Positions 34,425-43,056 of a stretch of DNA of 43,056 nt are shown here, one piece after another. Under the pieces are notes generated by a model. It was given only the letters and a program-made list of their open reading frames with translations. It ran no database searches and was not told where the DNA came from. This DNA comes from Polychytrium aggregatum. Taxonomy: Eukaryota; Chytridiomycota; Chytridiomycetes; Polychytriales. The translations under genes were made by a program, and so were the position numbers. Within the stretch, counting starts at the first letter, position 1; each line of letters starts with the position of its first letter. The DNA lies in assembly GCF_025602895.1 (NCBI RefSeq), contig NW_026516438.1, positions 1 through 43,056 on the forward strand, in the 5' to 3' direction.

Positions 34425-37400
34425 ATGGATGCCGATGCTTCGTCTCCATCCAGGGCCTCGCATTTCCTGGCTCTCTCGCGCAAGATCTGCCGCTTGGCCG
34501 AGGCTTCGACGCCGTCCCAGCTGCTCGCCCAGTATCCGGCGCGGACCCTCTGGTCCGTCTGCTCGTACATCAAGGCCGATCTAAGGCTCATCGTGCAGAC
34601 CCAGTTGCCACACCTAGAATGCCCGCCTCTGGCTCTGATCTCGACTCTGTCGAGGGTTCTCGCGGCTCTCGCCAGGCATCCCACCACCACCAATGTCCAT
34701 CCAGACCAAAGCCGCCAGGAAGAATCCAACCGGATCCTCGAAGTCATCTACGCCGTCATCCCGTTCTTGAGCGTGTCGGCCGATCTGCCCTGTCGGCTTG
34801 CGGCTGCCATGTTGATTGCGCAACTGCTTCATCCAGCCCAGTCGGTGCAGCATCTTGCCTTCAAGCCAAGGACCCTCGTCGCCGGTATTTTCGACTCCAA
34901 CGACCGCTCCCGGCACAAGGGCACCAGGCTTCTCCAGCACACCATGCTGCTGACGTCGTTTCCCAACAAAGACCTCCAGCTGTGCACCCTGCACATCTTG
35001 CTGATCGTTGCCCACATCGCTCCGGGCCAAGTCGCCACCGCCCTCGCCAAGACCGGCCTGGCCCCGCTCACCGACATCTTCTTGCAAATTGCAGCCTCTC
35101 TGCGAAGCGATGCAGCTGGCTCGGTTCTGGAGCCGTGCATCTCGGACAACTGGGTTGCCGTCACCAATCTCGTTCAGACCATGGCAAAGTCAAAGACCCT
35201 GGCCGTCGCCGACTGTCGTGACCCAGACCGGCTTTTCCCACGAGCCGTCCTCTCCACAGCCGTTTTGGCCTGCCAAGCAGCCGCCAACCTCGACTCTGGT
35301 CGTCTCACGGCCATTTTCTCGCTGAACAGCAAGCCACTCAAATTTCTCCGCCATCTGCTCGAATCCTTGTCGCTCCTCTGCGAGCAAGATACCTGCTGGC
35401 GAATGCTTGCCTCGACGCTGGATCTGGCACGATCCCTTTCGCTGTTGCTCGAGCGGCTCTTGGGCGCCATCACCGGCGATGCCAAAACTCTCGAGAGTAA
35501 CCCAAACGCCGCCTCGGTCGAATACCTCAGCGAACTCTTTCATCCCATCAAGAGCGGCCTCCAAGTGTTTCTATGCCAGGCGAGAGGCTCCGCGAAACCG
35601 CACTGCAACCCGCAAGAATGGTCTTCTGTCGTATTTGGCGCGGCACAACGCCTTCTGAGCGAAATCGGAGTGCTGCTATCCGGCACAGTTGCTCCTGCTG
35701 CTCAGGGAAGCACTGAAGCAACGGAGGATGTTGAAGACGATACGATCTGGCTGGAGGCTCCTGCGACGGACTGCTGGCCCGCCTGGGTCCAGATTCTGCG
35801 GCCTTCACTCTTGACCTCGGTCTTTGACTTACTCAGCATCCTTCTGGGCAAGCAGGCGCCTTCAAAACTCGACCACGCCCTGGTTCCAGCGCTCGTGACA
35901 CTGCATACGTTTGTGCATTCGAAAGAATTCCAAGCAGCTCATGGGCTTGACAAACAAAAGATGACCAAATGCCGACTGCTCAAACTGGTTGCTACCGTGA
36001 TTTCGACGTCCGGCGGGCTAGCCAAATTCACCGCAGTGCGAGGCCCGTCAGTCGAGCAATTTTTCGCCGACCTTGTTAGCAACATCGCTATGCGCGAAGC
36101 TATGCGCACAGGCGACGAGGACGATCTACTGCTGCGTGCCCTGCGTGTTTCAGTCCAGTTGGCCGGATGCTCTTCTCTGCGCGCCCTGCTGCTCAAGGCC
36201 GGTGTCCTCAGAGAAAACCTGGCTGTCGACTTGGTCCCCGCCTTGTTTCGGCTCCCGTCGGCCTCCGAGCTGCTATTACGCACCGTCTATGCATGTGGGG
36301 CAGACTCATCGACGCGGGCACTCCTCCGAGATCAGTGGGAACTGCCCCAGATTCTTCTGGCAGTCTTGATTGGATACCGCAAGTCGATCGACGAGCCGCT
36401 ACCCTGGACGACTTTGCAAACAGCCTGGCCTGCCAAGCTGGCCGATATGGCATTGTCTATTCTCGCGGACCACTTCGTTTATGACACTACCATGCTGTCC
36501 CATCTCTGTGACTGCAGTCTCTCCGCTCTGGCGGCCTCTGGTGTTTTGCCGATCCCTGCAAGTATATATGGCCGAGTTCTGGACGAAGGCTCTGCTCAAA
36601 AAACCGTATCGATCATTCCGGTCCTGTGGAGCTTGATGCGGCAAGACACACAGCGCCATTTGCTTGTTCTGCGATGCCTTGACGCTGCCACCACAATCAC
36701 ACTTGGGCAGCGGCCCTTCCTCTACAACAGCGTCATATTCTCTGATCTCATCCAATGCTTTCAGTCAAGTGCGCTGCGGCAAGGGTCAGCCCCGAGCTCA
36801 TCTGATACGGAGGCGCTTGCACTTGTGCTTCGAATCATCATCAAGCTTGTAACCAATCCAGAGCTAACATACGAGAAGATAGCGGAGGGTATCTATTTTC
36901 ACGCGCTCTACCCAGTCTTCCAGTGGGAGGTCGCTCGAAATCACCGATACCAAGATCTCAATATGTCCAACTTGGCATCATATCTATGGCCTGTGAATCT
37001 CAGTTGGAGCTCCCTTGGGCTCGGAAATGTCATATATGCTCTCGAGCACGACCTGGAGCTTATGCAAGTTCTCAAGACCGCCTTTGACTTTTACCATGGC
37101 GACAAGATCAACGACCAGACCCGGCCTATGGCTGAGAAGGCAGCGCTGTCCATAGCATGGTGCTGTCCCAGGAACAAATGGAGCCAGTATCTGTTTGGCG
37201 AAGAAAACAGTCCCGGAGGACGCTCTCTGGCAGAGCACGATCCCAGTAGCCGCCCAACGGTCCTCGGCGTTATCATGGATATGTACATGAGTTTGCAAGA
37301 TCCTGCTGCTCCGCGCGGTACCCAGCGCAGAGGCATGGCAGCATGCACTATCGAATTCCTGGCCTTCCGAAAGTTTGATGACTGGCCATGCCACCCGTGG

Positions 37401-38111
37401 GACAACTTGAGCGATACAGAAGGTATCCTTGTCGGCATTCTATCCAACAAGCTGAAACACGAGCCGCCGCCGGAACCGAGTCTGGATGTCCTCGTCCTGT
37501 CTTTCGAGGAGGAGGAACACGAGGAAGAGCACGAGGAGCAGCACGATGTGCCATCCCAGCGCCCGGACAATCGCCATCTTCGAATATCCAGAAAGCTCCT
37601 CTCTGCGGCATCACCGATGCTGATGACCATGTGCTATGGGGCATTTGCCGAAGCACAGCAGACCGAGGTGCATATTTCGAGTGGGACGATGGACATTTGG
37701 CTGGATATTGCATGCTTTATCCAGTACTCGTCGCGCCTGCCCATGCATGAACGAATCAGCCCAGTCAACCCAATCAACCCAGTCAGCCCAGTCAGCCCGG
37801 TCGATGTCGCAAATCGTCTGATCAAGCTTGCTCACATTGCGGATCAGTACCTGATGGTGTCCTTGTTCGATACATGTCTGTCCCTGATGGAGCGACATGT
37901 CCAGGCTTCAGGAAACGCTCGTAGCGCAGAGCGGGTGTATGCTTGGTGTCGCTCCGAAGGCGATGCGCTGCTGGGTATGACTGCGAGACTGGATCGCTTG
38001 CGGCAGGCATCGCTGCGGGGAATAGCGCTGGGATTGCACAGCATAGAGCCCGAGCCGTTTCTCGCTGCTTGTCCCGACGCCTTGAATGAGCTTGGGCTTT
38101 TGCTCCGTTGA
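34425..38111 (+). CDS. Large alpha-helical (armadillo-like) protein with C-terminal BTB domain
   Basis: One uninterrupted exon of 1,228 codons, unusual here because nearly all other genes are split. The first 1,000 residues are Leu/Ala-rich helices with the rhythm of armadillo/HEAT repeats (LRLIVQTQLPHL, LHILLIVAHIAPGQVATALAKTGLAPL, LLRALRVSVQLAGCSSLRALLLKAGVL). From about residue 1020 a BTB fold appears: DVLVLSF, then after an insertion of Glu/His residues (about 1028-1042) LRISRKLLSAASPMLMTMCYGAF, TEVHI, and IKLAHIADQYLMVSLFDTCLSLME. An ARM array with a C-terminal BTB is the layout of animal ARMC5, a CUL3 adaptor acting on RNA polymerase II. That link is only architectural. Other ARM-BTB proteins are possible. 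The start is the first ATG of the frame after the shared promoter. Confidence 0.8.
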   Translation: MDADASSPSRASHFLALSRKICRLAEASTPSQLLAQYPARTLWSVCSYIKADLRLIVQTQLPHLECPPLALISTLSRVLAALARHPTTTNVHPDQSRQEESNRILEVIYAVIPFLSVSADLPCRLAAAMLIAQLLHPAQSVQHLAFKPRTLVAGIFDSNDRSRHKGTRLLQHTMLLTSFPNKDLQLCTLHILLIVAHIAPGQVATALAKTGLAPLTDIFLQIAASLRSDAAGSVLEPCISDNWVAVTNLVQTMAKSKTLAVADCRDPDRLFPRAVLSTAVLACQAAANLDSGRLTAIFSLNSKPLKFLRHLLESLSLLCEQDTCWRMLASTLDLARSLSLLLERLLGAITGDAKTLESNPNAASVEYLSELFHPIKSGLQVFLCQARGSAKPHCNPQEWSSVVFGAAQRLLSEIGVLLSGTVAPAAQGSTEATEDVEDDTIWLEAPATDCWPAWVQILRPSLLTSVFDLLSILLGKQAPSKLDHALVPALVTLHTFVHSKEFQAAHGLDKQKMTKCRLLKLVATVISTSGGLAKFTAVRGPSVEQFFADLVSNIAMREAMRTGDEDDLLLRALRVSVQLAGCSSLRALLLKAGVLRENLAVDLVPALFRLPSASELLLRTVYACGADSSTRALLRDQWELPQILLAVLIGYRKSIDEPLPWTTLQTAWPAKLADMALSILADHFVYDTTMLSHLCDCSLSALAASGVLPIPASIYGRVLDEGSAQKTVSIIPVLWSLMRQDTQRHLLVLRCLDAATTITLGQRPFLYNSVIFSDLIQCFQSSALRQGSAPSSSDTEALALVLRIIIKLVTNPELTYEKIAEGIYFHALYPVFQWEVARNHRYQDLNMSNLASYLWPVNLSWSSLGLGNVIYALEHDLELMQVLKTAFDFYHGDKINDQTRPMAEKAALSIAWCCPRNKWSQYLFGEENSPGGRSLAEHDPSSRPTVLGVIMDMYMSLQDPAAPRGTQRRGMAACTIEFLAFRKFDDWPCHPWDNLSDTEGILVGILSNKLKHEPPPEPSLDVLVLSFEEEEHEEEHEEQHDVPSQRPDNRHLRISRKLLSAASPMLMTMCYGAFAEAQQTEVHISSGTMDIWLDIACFIQYSSRLPMHERISPVNPINPVSPVSPVDVANRLIKLAHIADQYLMVSLFDTCLSLMERHVQASGNARSAERVYAWCRSEGDALLGMTARLDRLRQASLRGIALGLHSIEPEPFLAACPDALNELGLLLR
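37760..37804 (+). repeat. 9-bp coding repeat in the ARM-BTB gene
   Basis: Five copies of a CCCAGTCAA-like unit encode PVNPINPVSPVSPV between two BTB segments. The 9-base unit preserves the frame, so copy number can change without breaking the gene. Confidence 0.85.
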
Positions 38112-38472
38112 AGCGCCTATCTTCTGGCAACCATCAGCGGAGAGCAGTGCCGACAATACATACACTATGAAAAAATTTCTTGTTAAAAAAATGAGCGAGA
38201 ACGAAAAAACGCGCTCTCGGAGCCACCTCGGTCGGCGAGAAGAGCAGTCTCTGGCGAGAGACCCCCGAGGGAAGGCGAGAAGCCTCTCGCCGTCACACAC
38301 ACACACTTTGCACACACACACATCAGCACACACACACTTTGCACAAGGGAGTCAACCACCTCCCATCGACCATCCCAAGAGGGATGGCAACCCCGAAGTG
38401 GACTGCCCAGAATATGGGCGACCCGGCATCCACTGTCGAAATGCACAACAGTGCGAGATACTTACAGTCTAT
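38112..38472. other. Flank between the ARM-BTB gene and the Fanzor remnant
   Basis: No gene is seen. It contains a purine-rich tract after the ARM-BTB stop and a CA-dinucleotide-rich stretch with two CACACTTTGCAC-type copies (about 38296-38345). This flank is downstream of the Fanzor-like frame. Confidence 0.5.
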
Positions 38473-38502
38473 CCAGAAAGAAACGGGACAGTCACTTTCT
38501 GG
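38473..38502. repeat. Perfect hairpin 1 at the Fanzor 3' end
   Basis: CCAGAAAG (38473-38480) is exactly complementary to CTTTCTGG (38495-38502), with a 14-base loop. It straddles the Fanzor-like stop codon at 38492-38494. Confidence 0.85.
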
Positions 38503-39406
38503 CTTCTGAAGCCCGCTGACTGACTTGTAGGCCCAGCGGGCAGGCCGTGGCATTGCACTCCTGTCTTCGTCGGCAATCGCTTTGTTTTGTTGGTCTCGGG
38601 AGCACAGTCTTGAATACACCCGGTCGATCTCCATGGGCGATGATCGACTGGCATACCGAGATCATATTCCTGGCTGCATTGATGTCTCGATCCCACAGCG
38701 TATGGCAGCTTGTACAGCTCCGGACAAAGTGTGGTTTCTCGATATCAAGATGCTCGACCTTCTCGAGTCGCTTGGCTTCCCGACAATGTGAGCACACCTG
38801 GGATGTGTTGAACTCGTTCACCGAGCACACATGGATCTTGGAGACGGATCGGTCTGGTGGTCGTCTCTGGTGATGGTGGAACTGCTCAAAGTACTTGGCA
38901 AACCTGAGTCTCCTGGGACTGGAAGTATATCCCTTCCCCTGTTTCCAGGAGGCATTCCCAAAGGCAATCACCACTTCGGTCTCCTTTGGTGCCTGGTCGA
39001 TGACTTGCTTGCACATCTCGTGGACAGTGCGCTGTCGCTTGCTGTGGAGATCGAGTCGCTTGAACCGCCGTCGCCGGGTCAGGCTGAAGTACAGCTGTTT
39101 CTCCAGCATGTCTCCATCGAACACATGGCGAATGTATCGCAGGAATGAAGCCAACCCAGGGATCTTGGGGCTCGGTGTGGTGCTCATCCATTCCTGCAGA
39201 CCAAGGATCTTGTGGGTGCTCTGGATCCACTTGGTCGCCTGGGTGGTGACTTTCGCTTGCGGGGAGCCATCAGTGCGAGAAAATAGCGACGATGGCTGGT
39301 TCTGCCCTTGGGGAAGAAAGAATCTCCTCAAAACCAGCGCATTTTGGGCTGGCAGAGATACTGTGCAGTGGCGTCCTTGATTCAGATCCAGAAACGCATC
39401 GCTCGC
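38492..39406 (-). mobile_element. Fanzor-type (eukaryotic TnpB-like) RuvC nuclease, N-terminally truncated
   Basis: The open frame (304 codons, from just after a stop at 39407-39409) has no ATG until 39187. Near its start is DLNQGRHCTVSL (Asp at 39386-39388), which could be RuvC-I. Next are an Arg-rich helix (SLTRRRRFKRLDL), EVVIAFGNASW, then VNEFNTSQVCSHC, a second Cys pair RSCTSC, and DRDINAARNM, the RuvC-III motif. The four Cys fit the TnpB/Fanzor zinc finger. The glutamate in VNEF is where rearranged Fanzor sites place the catalytic residue, while VVIAFGNAS lacks the usual one. Active Fanzors are RNA-guided DNA nucleases of 500-700 residues; the N-terminal half is absent or broken here, so this is probably a relic or an incomplete exon set. 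Two hairpins overlap its 3' end. No terminal repeats or target duplication were identified. Confidence 0.8.
38511..38541. repeat. Perfect hairpin 2 at the Fanzor 3' end
   Basis: GCCCGCTG (38511-38518) is exactly complementary to CAGCGGGC (38534-38541), with a 15-base loop. It lies inside the last codons of the Fanzor-like frame, eight bases from hairpin 1. Confidence 0.85.
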
Positions 39407-39902
39407 TCAATCAGTGGGAAGACATCTTGTCAAGGTGAGTCTTGCCTGATAGCCAAACGATCATGTCATCTCACTGACACACAGTCACGCTTGACTAGGT
39501 TTCCAACCAGAGAGATTCAGACGGTGGTGGTTCTTGTCCGCAATCGGAGTGGAGCTTCCAACAATGATACAATTGGTCATTCCTCCACACCAATCGCCCA
39601 CCTTCACGCCGACACAATCGGCTCAAGGTGATACCAAATGCCGTCAACCGACCATGGCCGGATTCCAACTTTTGCTGCACCTTGGTCTACAGCGTGTATT
39701 CATATTCGAGATGAGCAACCGCGAGGGGGCCGGAAATAATTGATAGTGATATTCAGCTGGCTCGATCGACCAAAATCAGCCGTCGTGCCCACGTGAGTTT
39801 CCGCCACAAACGAGGCGCCCAAACCCCGGAGCACCCACACAGCTTCGTCGCTCGCCACCTCGCCTCATCGCCCTTCCGCACCCCCCTGCCATCCCGCCTG
39901 CA
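39407..39902. other. Fanzor 5' flank and TSC13 upstream region
   Basis: On the minus strand this is where the missing Fanzor N-terminus should lie. Its three frames are all interrupted; two open stretches (39495-39680 and an overlapping one near 39500-39620) show no recognisable Fanzor motif. On the plus strand it holds the TSC13 promoter with a CACGTG site. Confidence 0.5.
39790..39795. promoter_or_regulatory. CACGTG palindrome upstream of TSC13
   Basis: The palindrome lies 108 bases before the TSC13 ATG and is followed by AGTTT. Confidence 0.5.
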
Positions 39903-42096
39903 ATGCGCCTGATCGTCAAGAAAAGAGACGGAAGCACCCTGACCGAGCTGACCCTCGCCGACGATGCCAAGGTCAGCGACGTCACTGCGGCCATCCACAA
40001 AGCCAGTAAGTCATATCCCGCCGCACGCCATCTTCCGCCGCGTCCCGATCCTTTAACGTCTTCTCAGCTCTTGTTTGGCGGCTAACGGCAACCGGAACCT
40101 TCATCAGAGCCCAAATACTATCCATCTCGCCAGAGACTGACCTTCGGTAAGAGCAGGGCTCTGGATCAATAGCCTGAAACGGCTGCCAGCGTACGAGCCA
40201 GGGTCGACAAAGACGGCATGCCATTCGCCCTGGGCTTTTGGGTAGGACTCGGCAGCGTCCCGCTTTCAGCCTCGCAGGCATTCTAACACTCCCCGCCGCG
40301 GAACAGACAAAGGAGGAAAGGCCAACGCCAAAGTACTTGAAACCGGCAAGTCGCTCGCGGACTACGAGATCAAGGACGGAGGTAGGGTTGCCTCCCCTGA
40401 TCGTCCTATGCCTGTGTCGAGGGCATTCCCTCCTACCCTCTGGCGCAATCGCAGCCAGTGCCGCGACTCAGCCTCGCCAAGACAGATGATGACAGTTCTG
40501 CGATACAGTTCGTACGCTTACCAGGCTCTCTGCCGCTCTTGCCCCGTTGCAATCATGTCCTCTCTGAACCCAAGATTATATTCTCTTCAAGGACCTTGGC
40601 CAACAAATCGGCTGGCGCACCGTCTTCGTCATCGAATATCTCGGCCCCATCCTGATCCATGTGCTTCTCTACTCGCTGGCGCCGGTCATCTACGGCCAGG
40701 GCTTTGAGCCCACCTCTCAGCAAAAGTAAGTCTTTGCCCAAGACCCATTCTCCGGCGGCGGTATCCTGGCGATCCACCACATCGCCACCGAGGATAGCTG
40801 GCCAGCTTGAATGCATGACTGGCTGGATCGTATGCCGGCTCAGGACTCACCCGGCTCGCCCCGCACAGGCTCACCTTTTACTTGAGCATCGCTCACTTTG
40901 CGAAGAGAGAATACGAAACCTTCTTTGTCCATCGCTTCAGGTATGCATCGCCAAGGGCGTCTCTAAGGACAGTCGTTTGCCAAGCGCACAAGCGATGTCC
41001 AGGCTCTTTCTCTGTCGTTGCGTCGGGTCTGAAAGTCCCCGTATCGTCCATGCGCGGTCCGGTTGTAGATCAGGATATAGTGTGATCGTGCTCGTCTGCT
41101 GCCTTGGTTTGCATCGACCTCACCTCGGCGATAATCATGTCCCTCTTCTTGCAGCCTCGAGACCATGCCTATCTACAATCTTCCCAAGAACTGCGCGCAT
41201 TACTGGCTGTCGGCCCTTTGGATCGCAGTGGTCACTTACCGTCCAGGATTCCATGGCGTGTGGCCCGTGCAGTTCAACGACCTGGGCAACTATTTCCTTC
41301 TCTTCGTCTGGGCCGTAAGTGCAATGAGCCGCAGTCTAATCAACTCGCGGAGAGGAGGTCGGCCAGTCTTGCTTCGCTTCTCACGACCGCTCGCTCTGTA
41401 TTAATTATCCACAGTGGGCCGAGGTCTCCAACTATGCCACCCACGTTACTCTCCGTAACCTGCGCCCGAGGGCTCCAAAGTTCGCCATGTATGTGTTTGC
41501 TTGCCCATGCATATGCTCCGTCGACGCGATCCCTCCGGATCAGATCAACACATCGCATATATCATGTGGGCAGTATTGCCATTGCCTGGACCAGACAGTC
41601 CTGCTCGGCCTCCATAAACGCTCCCGGCGGCTATCCATGCATGCAGATGCATGCAGATGCGTTCAGATGCGTTCAGATGCGCGCAAGTGTGTGCCTCCAT
41701 CGCTCACACAGCATAACGTGCAGATCCCTCGTGGCTACGGCTTCAATCTTGTGTCGGTTCCAAACTACCTCTTTGAAATTGTGGGATGGATTGCGTTCTC
41801 GATGCTGAACGGGTCCCTGGCCGGTATGTTGGCGATGAGGCTGCCCGGATCCTACACTGTGTTTGACGACGAAATGTGGCCTGGCTCCTGCAACCATCGA
41901 GGTCATCCGCGGATCCGCCTGCACAGACACTGATGTATCTTCTTCGGACTCTTTGTCACCCAAAGCCTGGGCCTTCACCGTCCTTGGCGCTGCCCAGATG
42001 TATCTGTGGGCCGTCAAGAAGCATAAGCGATACAGAAAGGAGTTTGGAAACGAGTACCCAAAGGGCCGCAAGATCCTCATCCCTTATCTCTTGTAG
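39903..42096 (+). CDS. tsc13: Very-long-chain trans-2-enoyl-CoA reductase TSC13/TECR
   Basis: Nine exons, 39903-40005, 40108-40146, 40307-40381, 40575-40725, 40869-40940, 41155-41314, 41415-41492, 41724-41823 and 41966-42096, encode about 302 residues, the family length. The N-terminus is a ubiquitin-like strand set (MRLIVKKRDGSTLTELTL, KPKYYPSRQRLTF). Then come LGQQIGWRTVFVIEYLGP, IAHFAKREYETFFVHRFS, NLPKNCAHYWLSALW, YATHVTLRNLRP, IPRGYGFNLVSVPNYLFEIVGW, AAQMYLWAVKKHKRYRKEF and a C-terminal RKILIPYLL. TSC13 is a multi-pass ER enzyme that performs the last reduction of very-long-chain fatty acid elongation. The exon 7/8 junction is uncertain: a consensus GTATGT donor at 41489 breaks the frame, whereas GTGTTT at 41493 keeps it. 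That intron (231 bases) is stop-free and a multiple of three. Confidence 0.93.
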
Positions 42097-42425
42097 GTGC
42101 TGAGGCCGCCTGTTCGACGACTCGGCTGCTCTGCTCTGCGTTGTTGTGAGTCCCGAGCGAAATACACCATTTTCAGAGTCGAGGAACACTCTGGCAATCA
42201 AGCAACGGACGATGAAGACCTCGAGTCGAGGGTGCGATGGGCCCGTTGTGAATTGTAGATATGTACCCCCTCGTTCAAAATGGATCGACAGAAGCACATA
42301 GTCCGGGCACATTTCGCGGACGTTGTATTTTGGTTGGGCGAAGGGGCGGTCCAACGCCAAAGCGATACATAGCATAATCAGTTTCATAGAGCTACCATAG
42401 ACACATGACGTTCTTTTGGCCGAGT
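42097..42425. other. Convergent intergenic region between TSC13 and the OPT gene
   Basis: The two genes converge, so both 3' UTRs lie here. No gene, RNA or repeat was recognised. Confidence 0.5.
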
Positions 42426-43056
42426 TTAGAGCGGGTTGCCCATATAGTCGGTGCCGAGGCAGTAAAAGTCCTGGTAAGTGCCAGGGTTAAGGAGCCAGTT
42501 GGGCATCAGGAAGCCGCCAACACCGTTTCCGTCCTCGTCCGTCTTGAGGAAGAGGAGCTGCAGGATGCCGATCAGAACAGTGGTGATGGCAGCTCCAGAG
42601 TCGAGCGAGGCAGAGAGCACAAAGTTGTACTTGCGCCACCACTCGTTCTTGTAGCGGAACAGATAGAACTGGAAGAAGGTGCCAAGGGCAAGGACGGTAA
42701 TGACGCCGTTCATGTTGCCGTACTGGGGACCGACCCAGTTGGCCATGATGGGGATGTTGACCAGGTGCCAGTAAGGATGCTTGTAGATCTTGTTGCCGAG
42801 CCAGGGGAGGACGGGGAGGAGGAAGCCGACGGGGAAGGCATAGAGCATGTCGTGGTAGAGAGCGCCGTTGCCGAAGAAGCGGGCAGGAGCGATGGCTCCC
42901 CAAATCGTACCGGCAGAGTAGAAGACACCATGGCCGGTGGCCTGCCAGTCGCCGTGGCCAAAGAGGGGCGAGAGCGTGAAGGCCGTGGCGATGGGGACGC
43001 AAATGAAGGCCGAGAGGATGGCGCCAATGACCTGGCCCGCAACCATGGCACGGGGA
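42426..43056 (-). CDS. Oligopeptide transporter (OPT family), C-terminal part
   Basis: The frame reaches the right edge, so the N-terminal two thirds are outside the window. It contains several membrane segments and OPT signatures: a GTIWGAIAPARFFG-like motif, YAFPVGFLLPVLPWL, PIMANWVGPQYGNMNGVI, FRYKNEWWRKYNFVLSASLDSG and a C-terminal NGVGGFLMPNWLLNP, then DFYCLG. The order and the WWRKYNFVLSASLDSG block are typical of fungal plasma-membrane OPTs, which import tetra- and pentapeptides, glutathione or siderophore-related peptides with protons. Substrate cannot be told from this part. No intron is visible. Some OPTs carry glutathione, a sulfur source, but nothing here shows that for this one. 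Confidence 0.92.
   Translation of the reverse strand, partial: PRAMVAGQVIGAILSAFICVPIATAFTLSPLFGHGDWQATGHGVFYSAGTIWGAIAPARFFGNGALYHDMLYAFPVGFLLPVLPWLGNKIYKHPYWHLVNIPIMANWVGPQYGNMNGVITVLALGTFFQFYLFRYKNEWWRKYNFVLSASLDSGAAITTVLIGILQLLFLKTDEDGNGVGGFLMPNWLLNPGTYQDFYCLGTDYMGNPL

Noticed and set aside
38547..39148. Plus-strand frames opposite the Fanzor-like gene
   Set aside because: They are antisense shadows; the zinc-finger and RuvC motifs are only on the minus strand.

Overview
The window is GC-rich nuclear DNA of a fungus with many short GT-AG introns. Every confident protein is a conserved fungal or eukaryotic family. The 44-exon VPS13 is far too intron-rich for a yeast. That intron density, the GC content and a Fanzor-type (eukaryotic TnpB) gene make an early-diverging, chytrid-like fungus my best guess; this is inference, not proof. 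No rRNA, tRNA or CRISPR array was recognised.

Layout. 1-806 (-) is part of a STAND/NACHT-type protein. 2970-5041 (-) is a MET30/SCON2/Pof1-type F-box WD40 protein, and 7837-9715 (-) is a CYS3/Zip1-type bZIP factor. In model fungi these two families are the ubiquitin-ligase adaptor and its transcription-factor target in the sulfur regulatory circuit. 11239-26362 (-) is VPS13, a bridge-like lipid-transfer protein of about 3,105 residues. Divergent from it, 26956-28599 (+) is UNC50/GMH1. Then come ribosomal protein uS17/RPS11 (29107-30271, +), the proteasome assembly chaperone UMP1 (30774-31883, +), the GPN-loop GTPase GPN2 (32376-34122, -) and, divergent from GPN2, an armadillo-like plus C-terminal BTB protein of 1,228 residues (34425-38111, +). 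A Fanzor-type RuvC nuclease remnant with two perfect hairpins at its 3' end lies at 38473-39406 (-). TSC13 (very-long-chain enoyl-CoA reductase) is at 39903-42096 (+), and the C-terminal part of an oligopeptide transporter is at 42426-43056 (-).

The multi-exon models were built by hand by joining homologous reading frames at GT-AG sites with matching phase. Most junctions are phase-consistent; doubtful ones are named. Three conserved genes show apparent one-base indels (RPS11 exon 3, VPS13 exon 40, and a compensated pair in UMP1 exon 4), so base-level consensus errors are possible.

The most interesting points are the physical linkage of the two sulfur-circuit genes, the Fanzor remnant with tandem 3' hairpins, CACGTG palindromes in the proximal upstream regions of five genes, and the divergent GPN2/ARM-BTB pair.
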